Source: Mauremys mutica | Lineage: Eukaryota; Chordata; Testudines; Geoemydidae | Length of the DNA: 64,000 bases | Direction: 5' to 3' | Assembly (NCBI RefSeq): GCF_020497125.1 | Contig: NC_059087.1 | Coordinates: forward strand, 18,199,925-18,263,924 | Part shown: positions 11,901 through 24,739 of the stretch, piece after piece | Numbering within the stretch: the stretch's first letter is position 1 | How the letters are laid out: every line of letters begins with the position of its first letter | Program-made: the position numbers and the translations under genes | The notes under the pieces: generated by a model | The model's database searches: none | What the model was told of the DNA's origin: nothing | The model's input: only the letters and a program-made list of their open reading frames with translations

Positions 11901-14900
11901 TTCCATCAGGCAGCAGGGCACTTTTAAGGCATTTTGTTTGCTTTGTTAGATTTACTGGCTCAGCATTTTGAAGGTGATAGGACTTAGCCCTATTTTGCTC
12001 CTGCATTTAGTACCATGGTGCCACTTTTTTTTTTTTTCCACCAGACAGCAGAGCGCTGGTAAACACCATGCAGAAAAGCCATATTGTGGGGTTACAAAGT
12101 CTAGGCTGTTTAAGGAGCTCTGTCATTCCTTTTAATGGAGCTTACTGACGCAGATCTGGCTTCTGCCAGCCAAGGAAATGTTACTGCTGAGAAAAGGGTT
12201 ATTGAAACCCACAAACTAAATATTTTAAGCAAGAATCAAATAGCAGGGCATTCTGGAGTGTAATCCCCTCAGATTTCAAGAGAAGGGGAATGTACTGATA
12301 AATGGCTGTGGGTGACAGAATTCCCCCAAGCTCAGCTGAAATCCACTGTGGAAGCTAGTGTTTTCAGAGAGGATTTACAAACTCTTACTTTCTGGAATCT
12401 CTTGCACACCTAGACAGGTTGACTCTTGCATGGAGGCAAGAATCATCTTTTTATCTGGAAGGATTTGTACTGACTTGCTCGATAGGCTTAAGGAGTCATG
12501 AATGGAATGCTAAGAATTTGGTTTAAAAAAGAAAAAAAATTAAAAAAGCAACACTTCCCTGTTTTAAAACAATGATTTTTTTTTTTAAATGGAAAACTCT
12601 AAATCAAGTCTCGGTATCCAGCTGTTTCCACAGGGTTTGGATTGACCTTTGGTAATAATGTCAATTCCTTTTCAGGAAAAACATACTGTAGAATTTCATG
12701 CATGCATATATGTGTATTGCAAGATGGCTTTTTGAAACATCTAGCTCCCCCAGCTATTGAAATAGCTATAAACAGCACGAGGAGGCTGGTGGTTTGTTAC
12801 CTGGCCATTGTTTGTGAAATAGCAACTCGTTTGAAAACAAAAATCTGCCTCCACCGTGGCACCTTAACCAGAAAGAAAGGAGAGAAGAAGACAGAAAACC
12901 CAGTAAGGGAAGCGGGGAGAGAGGGACAGTGAAATAGCTTCCTAAACTAAACCAGAACATCCAAGGTATGATCTAATAAGTAAGCAGGAGGCCTCTGAGC
13001 TCTGGGAGCCAGTTCACTACTTTATTTAGCCCTGAGCTCCATAATAGGGTCAGTTTAGTCTATTCTGTCTGTTAATATCAGGAATGGGGGGCTGGGTTTA
13101 AAATATTGCAATGACTCCAGCACTGCCATGCAGGTTAAAACATCAACTCATTTCCTTTACTGAGATTTAAAGCGTTATTTCCATACTAGTCCTGGTGACA
13201 TTTCCATTTAGTTTCTATAAATGTGATTAAAGGCGAAAGAGTTTTCTAAACATATCTAGAGATGCTCAGCCTTGTGGTGTATAAATAGAATGCATTTCAT
13301 AATCTCGTGTTTAAATGCTTATTTTAAAATAACCCCCATATACATTCCAGGGAAACATTCCTGCAAAGGGGAAGGGATCAACACAGGGTTTGCATATTGT
13401 TTGCAAATGGTGTGATTATTATTGGATGTTGATTCAACCTTTATTTTTCTCTCCTGTAAAATGGGGTGTGTATGTGGGGTCCTACACAAACACGTCACCC
13501 CGGTGACCCTTGAGTTTACTTGGCGTGTTGAACATAAGGAAATTCTTGAGACACATCTAGGCTGCAGATCCAGCAGCATAAACACAAAGTGACATAAATG
13601 TGCATTTTCCTAGACTTTTAAGCTATGATTGAAATTCATAATTGTGTCCCTCGCTCTTTCCTGCCAGCTGCGGGTTTTATAATAACGTCACAGATCAAAG
13701 ATGTATAGAGATTGTTGAACAGTGGTTCCTCTCCCCCCCCCCCCACTAGATTGCTGAGGCAATAGTAATGTCACCTGAAGTGTGTTAACTGTAACTTTAA
13801 GCTATAAACTCACCAGTGGGAACAGTTGTTTGGGCCATTAGAGAGGTTAAAAGGATGTGGGTTGTTTTAGTTCTGTTTGAAATAACATCCAGGCTGAAGG
13901 AGGAGAAAAAAATTGGTAAATGTGAATGAAAGAGAGACTGGAATTATTGGACTAGAATAGATGGAAAAGGTAAGGTTGTGCATAGCTGTATCTTTTAAAA
14001 TGTCATCATTCTAAATTGTTGAAAAGCAGGATTAACAGAAAATAATTTGCCAGAATAAGGAAAATATTCAACTTTGGTCAAAACCATTCTGATCAGTTTA
14101 CAACAACCTTCTGTGAACATGGCCTTTTAATTACTGCAAGGAAAGGTTAATACAAATAAATAATGAAGAAAAAAAGATTCCTATCTGCCTCCAACTAACA
14201 CCTGAAAAGGAGGCGGGTGGAAAGTGAGGGGCAAATTGGATGTGTTTTTTCTTATCAGTCCATTTAAAAAAAACAAATAATGCAGCCTCTGTCCTGGTCC
14301 CACTTTTGGGTAGTGTCCTTGGTTCTTAGTTTCTTTTGGCTAGTGAGCCGTCATCAAAGAGGATAGAGGGTTGTCTCCCACCAGAGTGCCAAACGCCAAG
14401 GATCTTCAATGGCCAAAACCAGATCAATGCGGAATGCATAAATTAGCCAGGAATCCATGAATTAGGGGATTGTCTCTCCATTCCACTCTTATTTAATCCG
14501 CTGGAAAGCAGGCTGAGGAAAGAGAAGCTTAAAGTGTCAAATTTGTGAATTGGTTTGGGATGGCCTGGGAATAAGATTTCCTTCCTCTTCGCCCCAGATT
14601 CTCAAGTGTTACGAGATAACAAGTATAATGGGGCAGGTTTATTTAATAGCTCAGCTAGCGCAAAGCAGGTTGACTTGGCGGAACAGCTCTGAATTTGGAG
14701 AAGATGGAGAGGTGTCCTGGCTCTTTGATGAGATTTATTCATGTGGTCACCAATGTGTTGAGAACAAAACAACGTGTTGAGAACACCAATGTGTTGAGCA
14801 GCCACCGCTGTCTACAGAACCTTCCTGCCCTTTCAGTTATGCACAAAATGTGCTGAAATGTTCTCAGGGAAACCATCAGCTTGAATATTAGGTTGTAATA

Positions 14901-16969
14901 TGTGTATGTTATTCTAAGGACTGAGCTACAGAGCCACCTCAACAGACCTTGTTTTGCTTTCTAATCTCTGTTGTGTGTTTAATGCTGTTGTTTCCAATGC
15001 AGGACGCGGAGAGAGATTTTAAAATCCTGGCCTGTGTAAGCAGTAAAGCCCTAGAAAGGAAATTCTACAAGGACCTGAAGCATGTTACTATAGGTTCAAA
15101 ATATAACTAACTAACTATCTAGTAATAAAATAAATAGGAGACTTTCCCAGCCTCTACTGTAGGCAGCTAATTGATCTGGTGTTTTAGATAGAGCAGAGAA
15201 ATCTGGATTTAGGAAGATTATACCCCCTCTCCAGGAAAAAGTATACAAATCTGGGTAACATCCATGCTGAAATTAAATATTTGTCATGGAGGGAGGGGGG
15301 GACCAATGAGATTCTATTTTCCAAAACACTCTAAGTGTTTCTCACACTCACCTTTTTTTATTCCCCTTTTGAAGGTGAATAATTATTTATAGGAATGCTC
15401 TATTTTGTAGGGATGCTTTATTTTCTAACTTTTTTACCCCTTCCACATTTGCAGACCTGTAATGGAGATCCAGTCACCTGCTGCAGGAAGCACAATCCAG
15501 CTTCCTAACCTTAAGGAAGAGACCCTATCAATATTGCCTCTGCTTTTGTGATCAGGGTAGTAGTGCAATATTGCTTATAGGGTCTTTTCTTTGGAGGGTA
15601 TTCTTCACAGGAAAGAGGAAAGCAGCATGCTGGTCAAGTTAAGGCAAAAGTTTATGTAAATTATGAACATTGTTAGCTAGGCAATTGATTGTGCAGAGAA
15701 GCTATTGTGAACATAAATGCTCCTGTGACAAATAATTGTGCATAGATGCTAATGCGATGACTCAAGTTGTGAGTAATTGGTATATTTTTGATGTTATTAG
15801 GCGGGGTACTAAAACAGCCTGGTATTGCAAGCACGAACAGTTGTACATGTTTGAAACTGGAGTAACCCAACATACTTACATTTTAAAATAGTATGAGACA
15901 GGAGATGTTTGAAGGGTGCAGATTTTACATAATGCTGTAAACACCAATCAAGGAACGGGAGGATATACTTAGCCACATGCGCTGTTTGTATTCCTGCACT
16001 TAGTCTGAAAACCAGCACAGTTCTGTGAAGCAGGATTTTATATAGCAGCTGAAGCTATAATCCCAATAACCTTCAAAACAATTCTAATTTAGCTGATTAG
16101 CAAATTAAGTTTGACCCAGTAGCATCTGGACACATAGGCAGCAGTTTATGGAGCTGTGATTTATATTATACTAAGTGTAAATAGCTGATGGGGTGGTTCT
16201 CGTAGATGGCCCCAGCCCCTCTGTCTAATTGTTGTTTGAAGGCTGGGCCCTCAGATCACGCAGGCAATAGCTGTGAACCGTTATCTGATTAATAAAGGTT
16301 CTTTCTGCGAGCTGTATGGTAAGATATGTGGGAAAGTGGTGGGAGAGAAGGGTGTTAAATCTCTTATTCCTCTTTGTAAATTATCAGCTGAAGGAGGAGG
16401 GGTTGACAGAAGCCTGAAATGACTGAGTGGGTGGCCTGTACCAGTATTTTCAGGTGGTCCCCTCGCTCTCTTGTGGGACCTTTTGAGGCCCAGGAAAAGG
16501 GCATAAAGGGAGGGGACGTCAGACCGGATTAGAAAACAGCAGAGCAGCCCTCGGCCAGAGAGGTTTCTAATCAATTCCCTCCAGCAGCAGGGCTGAAGCC
16601 GCCTTGGGAGCGCTGGGCCCCTCCTTACAACCGCAGCTCAGGGCTGAGCCATCTCCACAAGGTTGCAACAACAGCTCTGATCCGTTGACACGGAGCTCTG
16701 GGGAGTGCAATTGACCTGGGGAAACCCAGGCTGGGTTTGGGAAGGGGGAGTTTTTCAGGGGGTGGGAGATCCCCACTATAAAGGAGTCACTAATTTCACA
16801 GCTGATTCCATTTGCTGCCCATGCTTTACCCCCCCCTTTGGTTTTTTTTGGGGGGGGGGAAGAGAGAGACAACGTGGAAAGCTTCTTGTGTCATTACAAC
16901 CCCCCCCCTCAAACACACACACACACACACTTGTTCCAAGCCTGAGCCCCCGGCCTGCACTGGGAACCA
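8914..16969. other. Noncoding interval between miR-301b and miR-130b
   Basis: Eight kilobases with no recognisable CDS or intact mobile element. G-rich patches occur near 9740, 10120 and 11160-11380. A CRE half-site (13685-13690) sits next to a TCF/LEF-like AGATCAAAG (13692-13700). The interval is probably an intron of the miRNA host transcript. Confidence 0.5.
16913..16931. repeat. (CA)n microsatellite
   Basis: A short CA run about 50 bp upstream of the miR-130b hairpin. Confidence 0.85.
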
Positions 16970-17056
16970 CCAGGCAGGCTGCCACTCTTTCCCTGTTGCA
17001 CTACTGTTAAACTTGTAGCTAGCAGTGCAATAATGAAAGGGCGTCGGTCTGCCAGG
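16970..17056 (+). ncRNA. mir-130b: miR-130b precursor
   Basis: The 3p arm at 17023-17044 starts CAGTGCAATA and ends TGAAAGGGCGT. This is miR-130b; the terminal GGGCGT differs from the human GGGCAT and matches the form I recall from chicken. The 5p arm at 16984-17005 (ACTCTTTCCCTG...) pairs with it, and GGCAGGCTG / CGGTCTGCC extend the stem base. In human, 301b and 130b are only a few hundred bases apart. Here about 8.1 kb separates them, with the order 301b then 130b kept. Confidence 0.94.
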
Positions 17057-17198
17057 GACCAGCCTTCCTCCAGTGACCGCCTGCAGGGGTGGGGAGCTGG
17101 GGCAACAGGGCCTCAGCCCCTCGGCTAAGAATTAGGTCACTCTCACCTCCTCCACCACCTTAAAATGGAGGCCTTGTATGGTGTAACTTTGTTTTCAG

Positions 17199-17264
17199 AC
17201 ATAAAGCAGTTGAGATCTGGGGACTATGAATCAGTTTCTGCTCATTCGCTCTGGCCGGGGAAAG
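17199..17264 (+). other. Possible noncoding exon downstream of miR-130b
   Basis: A pyrimidine-rich acceptor (CTTTGTTTTCAG, ending 17198) and a donor AAAG/GTGAGC (GT at 17265-17266) bracket 66 bp without a coding signature. It would suit an exon of the miRNA host transcript 155 bp past the hairpin. This rests on splice-site appearance only. Confidence 0.25.
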
Positions 17265-17723
17265 GTGAGCTGAGCAGAGCCGCTCAGGCACTGAAATCAG
17301 ACATGCCTGGATAGTTAACAGAACAGAAGACACCTCAGCACAATTGGTATCAATGGGAGAGGAAGCGCAGGCTTCTGAGAGAAATCCAGAATCCTAAATC
17401 TCTCTCCCGACAGGGGGAGGAGAGGGAGAGGTTAATGTGCTCGTCCAAAAAAATAAAGTAATTTCACTCATTTATTCTTCTGCCTCTTCCGCCTGGTTGG
17501 TTTTATTTCAGGTTGCCAGAAACTTACCAATATTCAGCAGCATGATGTGGATTTAAAAAAATAATAAAAAAAATTAAAGGCTCCTCGCGTTGCAGCTCAG
17601 GTTGTCATTGGGGGTGGGGGTGGAGGTGGGACTGGGGCAGGCAGAGGTAGTGAAGAGTGGGTGGGAGAAGAGAAGTGAAGTGGGGAATAGAGTAATGGGG
17701 TGTTTGTGGGTGTTGCGGGAGGC

Positions 17724-17732
17724 TATATAAAT
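17724..17732 (+). promoter_or_regulatory. TATA-box-like site
   Basis: TATATAAAT follows about 100 bp of G-rich sequence and is followed 25-35 bp later by a GC-richer stretch with CpGs. The form is good for a + strand core promoter, but no gene downstream is recognised. Confidence 0.25.
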
Positions 17733-18065
17733 GAACTAGATCAGAACAGCACTCGCGGCATGTGAGAGCTGGGCTGAGCAGTCCAGGAAATAGCCCTTTG
17801 ATTATTGGTGACTGGTGAAATGGATTTGGCCGGGGGAGGGGGGGGGAGAGGAGGGACTGAAAAGGGTATTTCCTTTAGTAAAGGACATTTCCACGCTGGC
17901 CTATTGAACCTGCACTTCTCTCTGGCATGATTTCTGCCTCATCATGACTTTTTGCAGAGGAAGATTAGCACAGAAGGCAGGCTGGCTGTACAGGAGGGAT
18001 GCAATCTAATCCTAATGGAAAGGCTTTTACAGTCCATGCTTCATTTCCTCTTTCTTTGGGATACT

Positions 18066-18091
18066 CCTCTCTCTCTCTCTCTCTCTCTCTC
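18066..18091. repeat. (CT)n microsatellite
   Basis: An uninterrupted CT run of about 13 units. It produces spurious Arg-Glu and Ser-Leu frames. Confidence 0.9.
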
Positions 18092-19019
18092 CACACAGGC
18101 AGATGTAAAAGATGGATCCTTCCCTGCAGTCTCTCTCCCAGGGAGAAGTCAGCTCCCTCCCTAGCTTCACCTTCAGGCTTTGCACACATACAAAATGGCT
18201 GCAGCAGCATGTGGGTGGGCATGGGTAGCACAGGAAACGGCTTTTCTCTTTCCCACCCGGCCTGCCCAGGAAGCCCCTTGTGCATTTATTTGCTGGGGCA
18301 TTTTGCTCTGCATAACTGGGTGGAATCGAGGGGTCTCCCAAGTGTCAGCTATGCACAGAATGGGGGCCGGGGAGGGGAATGGCCAGTTTGCATGAGAAGG
18401 GGACCCGCCGGGCCCCAGTGTTTATTTTTTTGCTGACCTTCTGGGGATATGGTCAGTGAGAGCTGTGACAGCTGCTGGAAGCGGCAGGGGCTTTGAAGAT
18501 TGCAGAGGTTGTGACCTGGAGGCCCCTTTCCTCTCTCCGTCCCAGGAGCTGTTGAGTCAATCAGGGAAAAGGGGAGGTGAAGTAGGGGGGTTGCTCTTTG
18601 GCCATTTTTCAAATCGGTGAATGAAACAGGAAAGGACAAATGCAAGAAGAAAGAGGAGCAATTACTTCCACTGCGGTGAATTGCTGAGAAGGGGAATCGC
18701 TCTCTGGTCAAGGCTTAAAAAATAGTAATTAAAAAACAAACAAACCCATGTGCTCCCAGCCCCGCTAGCCCATTCCGAATTAAGGGCTATTGCAAATCAA
18801 TATTGATAATGGAGTCAAAAGTCAGTTCTTACAAACTGTTCTGAATCACTGAGATACAACCGCCTGCCATTTCCACCGTGACCCCGAGCTCTGCTCCTTG
18901 TGGGGGAACCTCTCCCACTCCTGCCCCTTCCAGTCCAATTTCTCCACTGCCCCTTTCCCAAGGGGCTCACAGTGAAACTTCTGCCCCTTTGCAGAACCGC
19001 ATTGACGGTCCACGACAAA

Positions 19020-19038
19020 GCGTCATAAATTATGACGC
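19020..19038. promoter_or_regulatory. 19-bp near-perfect palindrome with CRE-like arms
   Basis: GCGTCATAA and TTATGACGC flank a single central A, so 9-bp arms mirror exactly. Each arm holds a TGACGC/GCGTCA half-site of the CREB/ATF type. Several CpGs cluster around it in otherwise CpG-poor DNA, which hints at a conserved or unmethylated element. Confidence 0.35.
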
Positions 19039-22000
19039 CGGCGCTGCCCTTGCCAAAATAAATGAACAAAGTACATTTTGTGATGCTAGATCCTTGATTT
19101 TTTTTTTAAATGTTTGTTCACTGGGGAATTTGCACTATTTGGCAGCCTGCCACGGGGCTCCCACACCTTGCCATGAATCGGGGAGGCCCCTCTGGCCTGG
19201 TGAGCCATATTCGATTCTTTTTTTAAGTTGTGGGATGACTTGGGCCTATGTGTCTTTCCTTTTAGGCTAGTCATCAGAATAGCAAACAGGGTGACTGCCT
19301 TCAGCTGACCACCATACAACAGAGGCAAGGAAAGCAAACAGCAGCCTTTTCAGTTAGTTTACACAAAGGTCACTTAAGTCCTGTGTGTTGGTTACATAAT
19401 ACCGTTTGGGGTTTGGGCTTTTACACATTCTACTGCTAAACATTTCTACAAGATTTGTTTTAAAATGACCAACATAAATCCAGCCCCGGCTTTAAAGGAA
19501 AACTCCAGTGATTAGGTCTAATACCCCTAGGTAGCTCACAGGCCATTTACTAACAAACATTCACAATAAGAAAGTCCTTCTAGGAATACCCGTCACTGTT
19601 GTCAACTGTCCCTTACTGAGAATGGCCATGGTGGGTCTCAATGAAGGCTGCCATTTTTACTGTTACTTCCCAGCAGGAAGGTTAGTCTGCTGCCTTTCAG
19701 GGCCATATCCTGCCATTGATCCACATGCAGAACTCCCATGGATTTAACCCAGCGTGGAACCAAGGCAGGATATGGGCTGGCAATTTGTGACAAAAGAAGT
19801 GCTAATGAAGCAGATGAGTGCATGAGAAGGGCTGGAGCCCATCCCAGCTGCATGTTACATTTGATTATTTACCAGAAAACAAGATGGAGGAAATATATAA
19901 GCATTGTTCATATTAACAAAACCATCCTCTTCCCTTTACATCTTCCTCCCTCGTGCCCCCCCACCTATGCCCCTTTCACTTGGAAACCCGACCCTCAGTC
20001 TCCTCCATTCTATCTTCAGTCACATCCCTCCTTAAAAAACACACACTTCCCTTCCACTAATCCTTCCACCCGGGGTCCCCCAAAAGGGAGCAGCTCTGAG
20101 ATTTGAGCCCCCTCCCCCCCCAATCTGCCCACCCCAGGTCATCAGGAAGTGCTCTGAGTGCACAGCTCCTGGTGCTCCCTTGTGTGGAAAGCTTCCATAT
20201 TCAGGGCTTGTCTCTATCTGCCAGATCCTTGTATCGTGCCCATCTCTGTAGTATCTGCGTGGGTGACCAGCTGGAGGTAAAAATCTCAAAGCAGCACACC
20301 TTTAACTAAAGGCTCCTTTCTGTGATGGGCTGCCAGGGAAGGCTGCACAGAACAAGGATCTGCCCTTTAGAACCCTAGCAGAACTAGGGCTGGGCATTTG
20401 TTGTGTCAACAGATTTGTCTAATTTAGAATTTAAGTTCCTTGGGGGCATCGTTTTCATCTGTCTTCTGCAGAGCACCAAGCATGCTGCCCTCAAACAAGA
20501 CTAGTAAAATCCTAATTGCCCACTTATCTTGGGGTGAGGGGTGAGTATCAGATTTTTTTTTCTTTAGAATCATTTGACCTAACTAGATCAGTAAGATGTA
20601 AATTAGCCTACACCACAGCTAGTGACCGTTCTCATGCCCATTTTGTAAGGCTGTAATAAACCGATATCGAATTAAAAACTTCTATCAAATAGAATTTACC
20701 TTGAAACAAATGACAATCCTCAGCCTCTCTCCTATGGTCATCTGCTGATTGCCAACAGTCTGTATGCAGAGCTCCCAGTTCAAATCAATGGGGAGTTCTG
20801 CTTCATAAGAAAAGCCCACCCGTCACAGATCATAGTACAGGAAAGACAAGCTAGCAATTTCTTGTTCCTTTAGTATTACTTTCATTAAGCTAAGAACAAC
20901 TTTAAAATACTGGTGATCAATTCCTCTCTCCTCCTCTACACAAGCAATAGGGATAAAACTCAGATTTTTTTAAAATGTGGGGTTTCCTTTAAAACATCTC
21001 CCAAACTTTTTTTTGGGGGGGGGGGGTGAGAGAGAGAATGTCTAACAAAAGAGATTGTCCTTGGGAGTTTTTACTGATCGAAGGGGCTAAGAGTGGCAGA
21101 AAAAAGGTTTCTAGATCCAAAAGAAATGGATCCCTCAGCAGCTGTGTCTAGAAATTAGACTGGAAGCCACCTTTATGTGAAACAAGTGTTTTCTAGTTAT
21201 ACGTAAGAGTGGTTAACTAGACAAGGCTGAACTAAAACAACGTTCCCTGCAGATTTTTTAAGTAGAGATTCTCACCTTCAAAGCCACAAATATACTTTGT
21301 ATTTAGAGTTAGGAATAAACAAACTGACCGTGCTAGTGTCTCCATTATTTCAGGCTCTCCAGTCAAGGTTTTCTCCTGATGTCAGAAGCCAACCAAACAA
21401 CCCATGCGTGCCATTAGTGAATGGGAATGTTTAAGAAAGAAGTGGTAGAGTCACATTTTGGGCTGAAAGGGGGGAAAACCTAAACAGTTTCTCACTCATG
21501 CCTAGATCAAGTTATGGGACCATCCTTAAAGTCAGGATCAGCTGAGCAACTAATCCACCAAGGCAGGTAGGTGATTTGCACATGGCAAAGCACATCTCCT
21601 TACAGATCGGTAGGCACCCTATGGCCATGAGGAAACCCTGCTATGCAGCAGCAGGATTATTTAGGGTAGGGACAACTGGGCTGGCTGCAGGTCTCCAGCC
21701 AGGAGATGGAAATCACTTCCCTGCTGCCTTGGCAGGAAGATGGTGCTTTCTTGGGGGAAGCTTGAATGAAGAGATGCACTTTCCTGTGGGGGCTGCTGTG
21801 AGGTCTAGGCAATGGTATTTACACTTAAATGTGCATGTTAGAGGAAGTTTCTTGCACTCTTTCCCTAACATGATCTTGAGCTTTTGTATCACCAAGCTAC
21901 AAGTCACCTGACCTGACTGTGAGCAGAACGGGACCCAGAGATCATGAATCTGCAAGGGATCCTTTGCTAGGAAGTGGCTTTAGGCCAAAGGGATCCTTTT

Positions 22001-23510
22001 GAAGTGCCATTAGTGTCCGAGTCTCACCTTTGCCGCTATGTGAGGGATGGGGAATCACAGCAGCCACTGATCCTGACGGTTGTTAGTAAAACCCAAGTGC
22101 CGATTTCTGAGAGAGTCTTCAGGGTAGTGACCCTTGATTGAAGGGACGCCGCTCTTGATAACTAGTCTGACAGTATTTTTGTGTCCATACTGTTGTTTCT
22201 ACAGCTCTACCCAATGGGAAACTGATGAGGGGAAGGAGCGTGAATCCAAGGGAATCAGTCTGGAAGGAACTCCCCCATACTCCCTCCCAGTGAGCGCTAG
22301 GGATTCAGGAGGGAGAAGGGTGGTGGGGTGGAAATTCTGTTTCTTATGGAGCCAAAGGTGTTTCAGATCCGACCCCTCCAAAATTGCCAATTCCACCGAG
22401 TTTATCCCTTGGTAGTGTTTGAGACAGCTTATCTTCCACAGGGAGAAGAGGAAGTTAGAAGAGGTGAAACAGTGTCACAAAAGGTGTTGGGTTTTTTTTA
22501 TAAAGCCAATTTCTAGGCTAAGGAAATGCTATTTTGATGAGCCCAAGTGTGCAATATAAAATAGAGGGGAAGGGGTACCCACCAGGAGACAACATTTTGT
22601 CCAGTAAATATTGCTCAGGCTCTTTTCATGCCCTCTGTTTCCCAGACTTCTGTCTAAACCTAAAAAAAGCCTGAAACCCTCAAATACATAAACTTTTCTT
22701 GATCTGCAGAAACAAATTTGAAATCTATTGATGCTCGGCAATCTAGAAATAACTCAGAAAATTATCCATTACAGAATCTACTGTTCCTCTGATATCTTTC
22801 CGGGAACTCTCTCTTGCTGGGAAAGCACCGGGTGCTGAACAGATAGCTGTGAGAGGGCATCAGGTTCAGAGACTCTTTCACTGCTATTTGGGGTTGCCAC
22901 AAACCAATGTGCTATTTTGAGTCTCTCACATGGAACAAAAATACGATTGCTTTGATTCCTCTCCTAGTAGAGGGGATGGTAGTGGGGTATAGGACAATGA
23001 ATAAAATACCCAGCCCAGAGTCTCGGTCCCATTAGAGTAACGGGGGGGGGGGGGGGAAAACACCTGCATGAGGGCCAGGATTTACACCTTGTGAATAAAC
23101 TCGTTATCCATGTGTGCATTTTCTTGATCATTTTATCCCACTGTATGTTGAGGTGTGTAGATTTATCCTCCGTTTAGAGACAGGGAGGTAAAAACCAAAA
23201 GTAGTGATTCTAAATCCTTAAAGTCTTCAGACCCCAATCAGGGATCAGAGATCACTTGTGCTATGGGCTGTACACACACCACTCTCTGGAAATGACAGTC
23301 TTTGCCCTGGAGAGTTTATGGCTGTGTCTACACTAAGCAATGTAACTGTTGCTAACTGAACCAATAGGATAGCTCCAGTGTTAAGTATGAATCATGCAGA
23401 CTTTGGTGTGTGACCAGGTGGCCAAGTAGCTATCTGAGATGGGAACCAGAGTGATAAGCAGCACACAGAAAAGATCCAAGGGGCCAGTGTCACAAGACTG
23501 AAGAGTGTTA

Positions 23511-23594
23511 TAGAATATCAGGGTTGGAAGGGACCTCAGGAGGTCATCTAGTCCAACCCCCCAGCTCAAAGCAGGGCCAATCCCCAGACAGACA
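23511..23594 (-). mobile_element. CR1 LINE, 3'-end fragment
   Basis: The + strand reads TAGAATATCAGGGTTGGAAG, then the GGACCTCAGGAGGTCAT...CCAACCCCC block. This is the reverse complement of the CR1 3' terminus of turtles, crocodilians and birds, so the element lies on the - strand. It is strongly 5'-truncated. Confidence 0.85.
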
Positions 23595-24390
23595 GGGTCA
23601 GCATGATGCTGGGCAGAATCCATGGAATCTAGCCTTCCTCACAGCCAAGAGTGCTCCTGGAACACATGACGGCCACTGCCATGGTGGGTGACCACTGTGT
23701 GGAAACAAGCTGTCTTACATGCATGCTAGGGGACAACATGGTGTTTAGCAAACCCAGTTTCTCTAGGCCTAAGAATTTCTGAACCCGACAGGCTGCCTAT
23801 AATAAGACATGACCCTCTCCTGGCTCTATATGCATCTTTTGACTCCAGACTTCCTGTCCAGTCTCCCTCCTGCCATGAGAAAGGCTTCTTCCCATACAGG
23901 AGCTCCCATCTTTGGCCTTGTCTACATTAGGCACCTCTCAATTTCTTCCCACCAGTGGGAGTTCTAGTATAGACTGGGCATGGGTGGCAGCAAACATTTT
24001 AACCACAATATCTCCCAGCTCTAAGCACTCTTAGATGCTGTGGCGGTCAAAAAGCAAGCAGCTGATCTACACTAGAGTGTCCACTCTCACCATCACCTGG
24101 GTAGCTGCACAGGTAGGAAACAAACAGCCTGAGAGAGTGTTTTCCTGGCCTTCCTTGAACACACATTTCCTTTTGTTCCACTTTTTATTTTTTTAATTCC
24201 TGATAGATTGTTTTCCAGAGACAGTCATACAGAGCCTGCACCTTAAACACAATTGTTGGGGTCAAGGATTTGCCGCTTCCTCAAAGACTCACACAAGCAG
24301 CTATAGGTAAGAAACAAAAACAAAAAAAACTAAAGCAAGCAGTTCAGAGACAAATGCAGCACCTCCACTCCCCCGAGCCCTGTGTGCGGG

Positions 24391-24652
24391 TAGCGATCGA
24401 TTTTTCAGGGATCGATATATCGCGTCTCATCTAGACGCGATATATCGATCCCCGAACGCGCTCCTATCGATTCCGGAACTCCACCACCGCGAACGGCGGT
24501 GGCGGAGTCGACATGGAGAGCCCCGGACATCGATCCCGCGCCGTGAGGACGGGTAAGTGATCGATATAAGATACTTCGACTTCAGCTACGTTATTCACGT
24601 AGCTGAAGTTGCATATCTTATATCGATTTTCCCCCTTAGTGTAGACCAGCCC
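24391..24652. mobile_element. CpG-rich multi-palindrome repeat (inverted-repeat DNA element)
   Basis: Three perfect or near-perfect hairpins follow one another: one with GATCGATATATCGCGTCT arms around 24409-24453, one with CCACCGC/GCGGTGG arms around 24482-24504, and one with ACTTCAGCTACGT arms around 24580-24610 set inside longer ATATAAGATA/TATCTTATAT arms. The right end GTGTAGACCAGCCC followed by TTA is the reverse complement of the GTCTACAC end motif seen at 50423. The family is common in turtle genomes as I recall. The left boundary is uncertain. CpG is very frequent, so the copy is probably young. Confidence 0.6.
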
Positions 24653-24739
24653 TTAAACTGAGATGTGGGTCCCACTGTGGTAGGCACTGCACACTCAATA
24701 ATAGTCAGTCGCTGTCCCAAAGAGGTAACAGGCTACACA

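Larger units (their letters stand above)
17733..23500. other. Intergenic, no gene seen
   Basis: Noncoding, with a CT microsatellite (18066-18091), a CpG-containing near-palindrome (19020-19038) and small inverted repeats near 19698-19770 and 20768-20805 that look like old MITE remnants. No open frame resembles a known protein. Confidence 0.5.
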
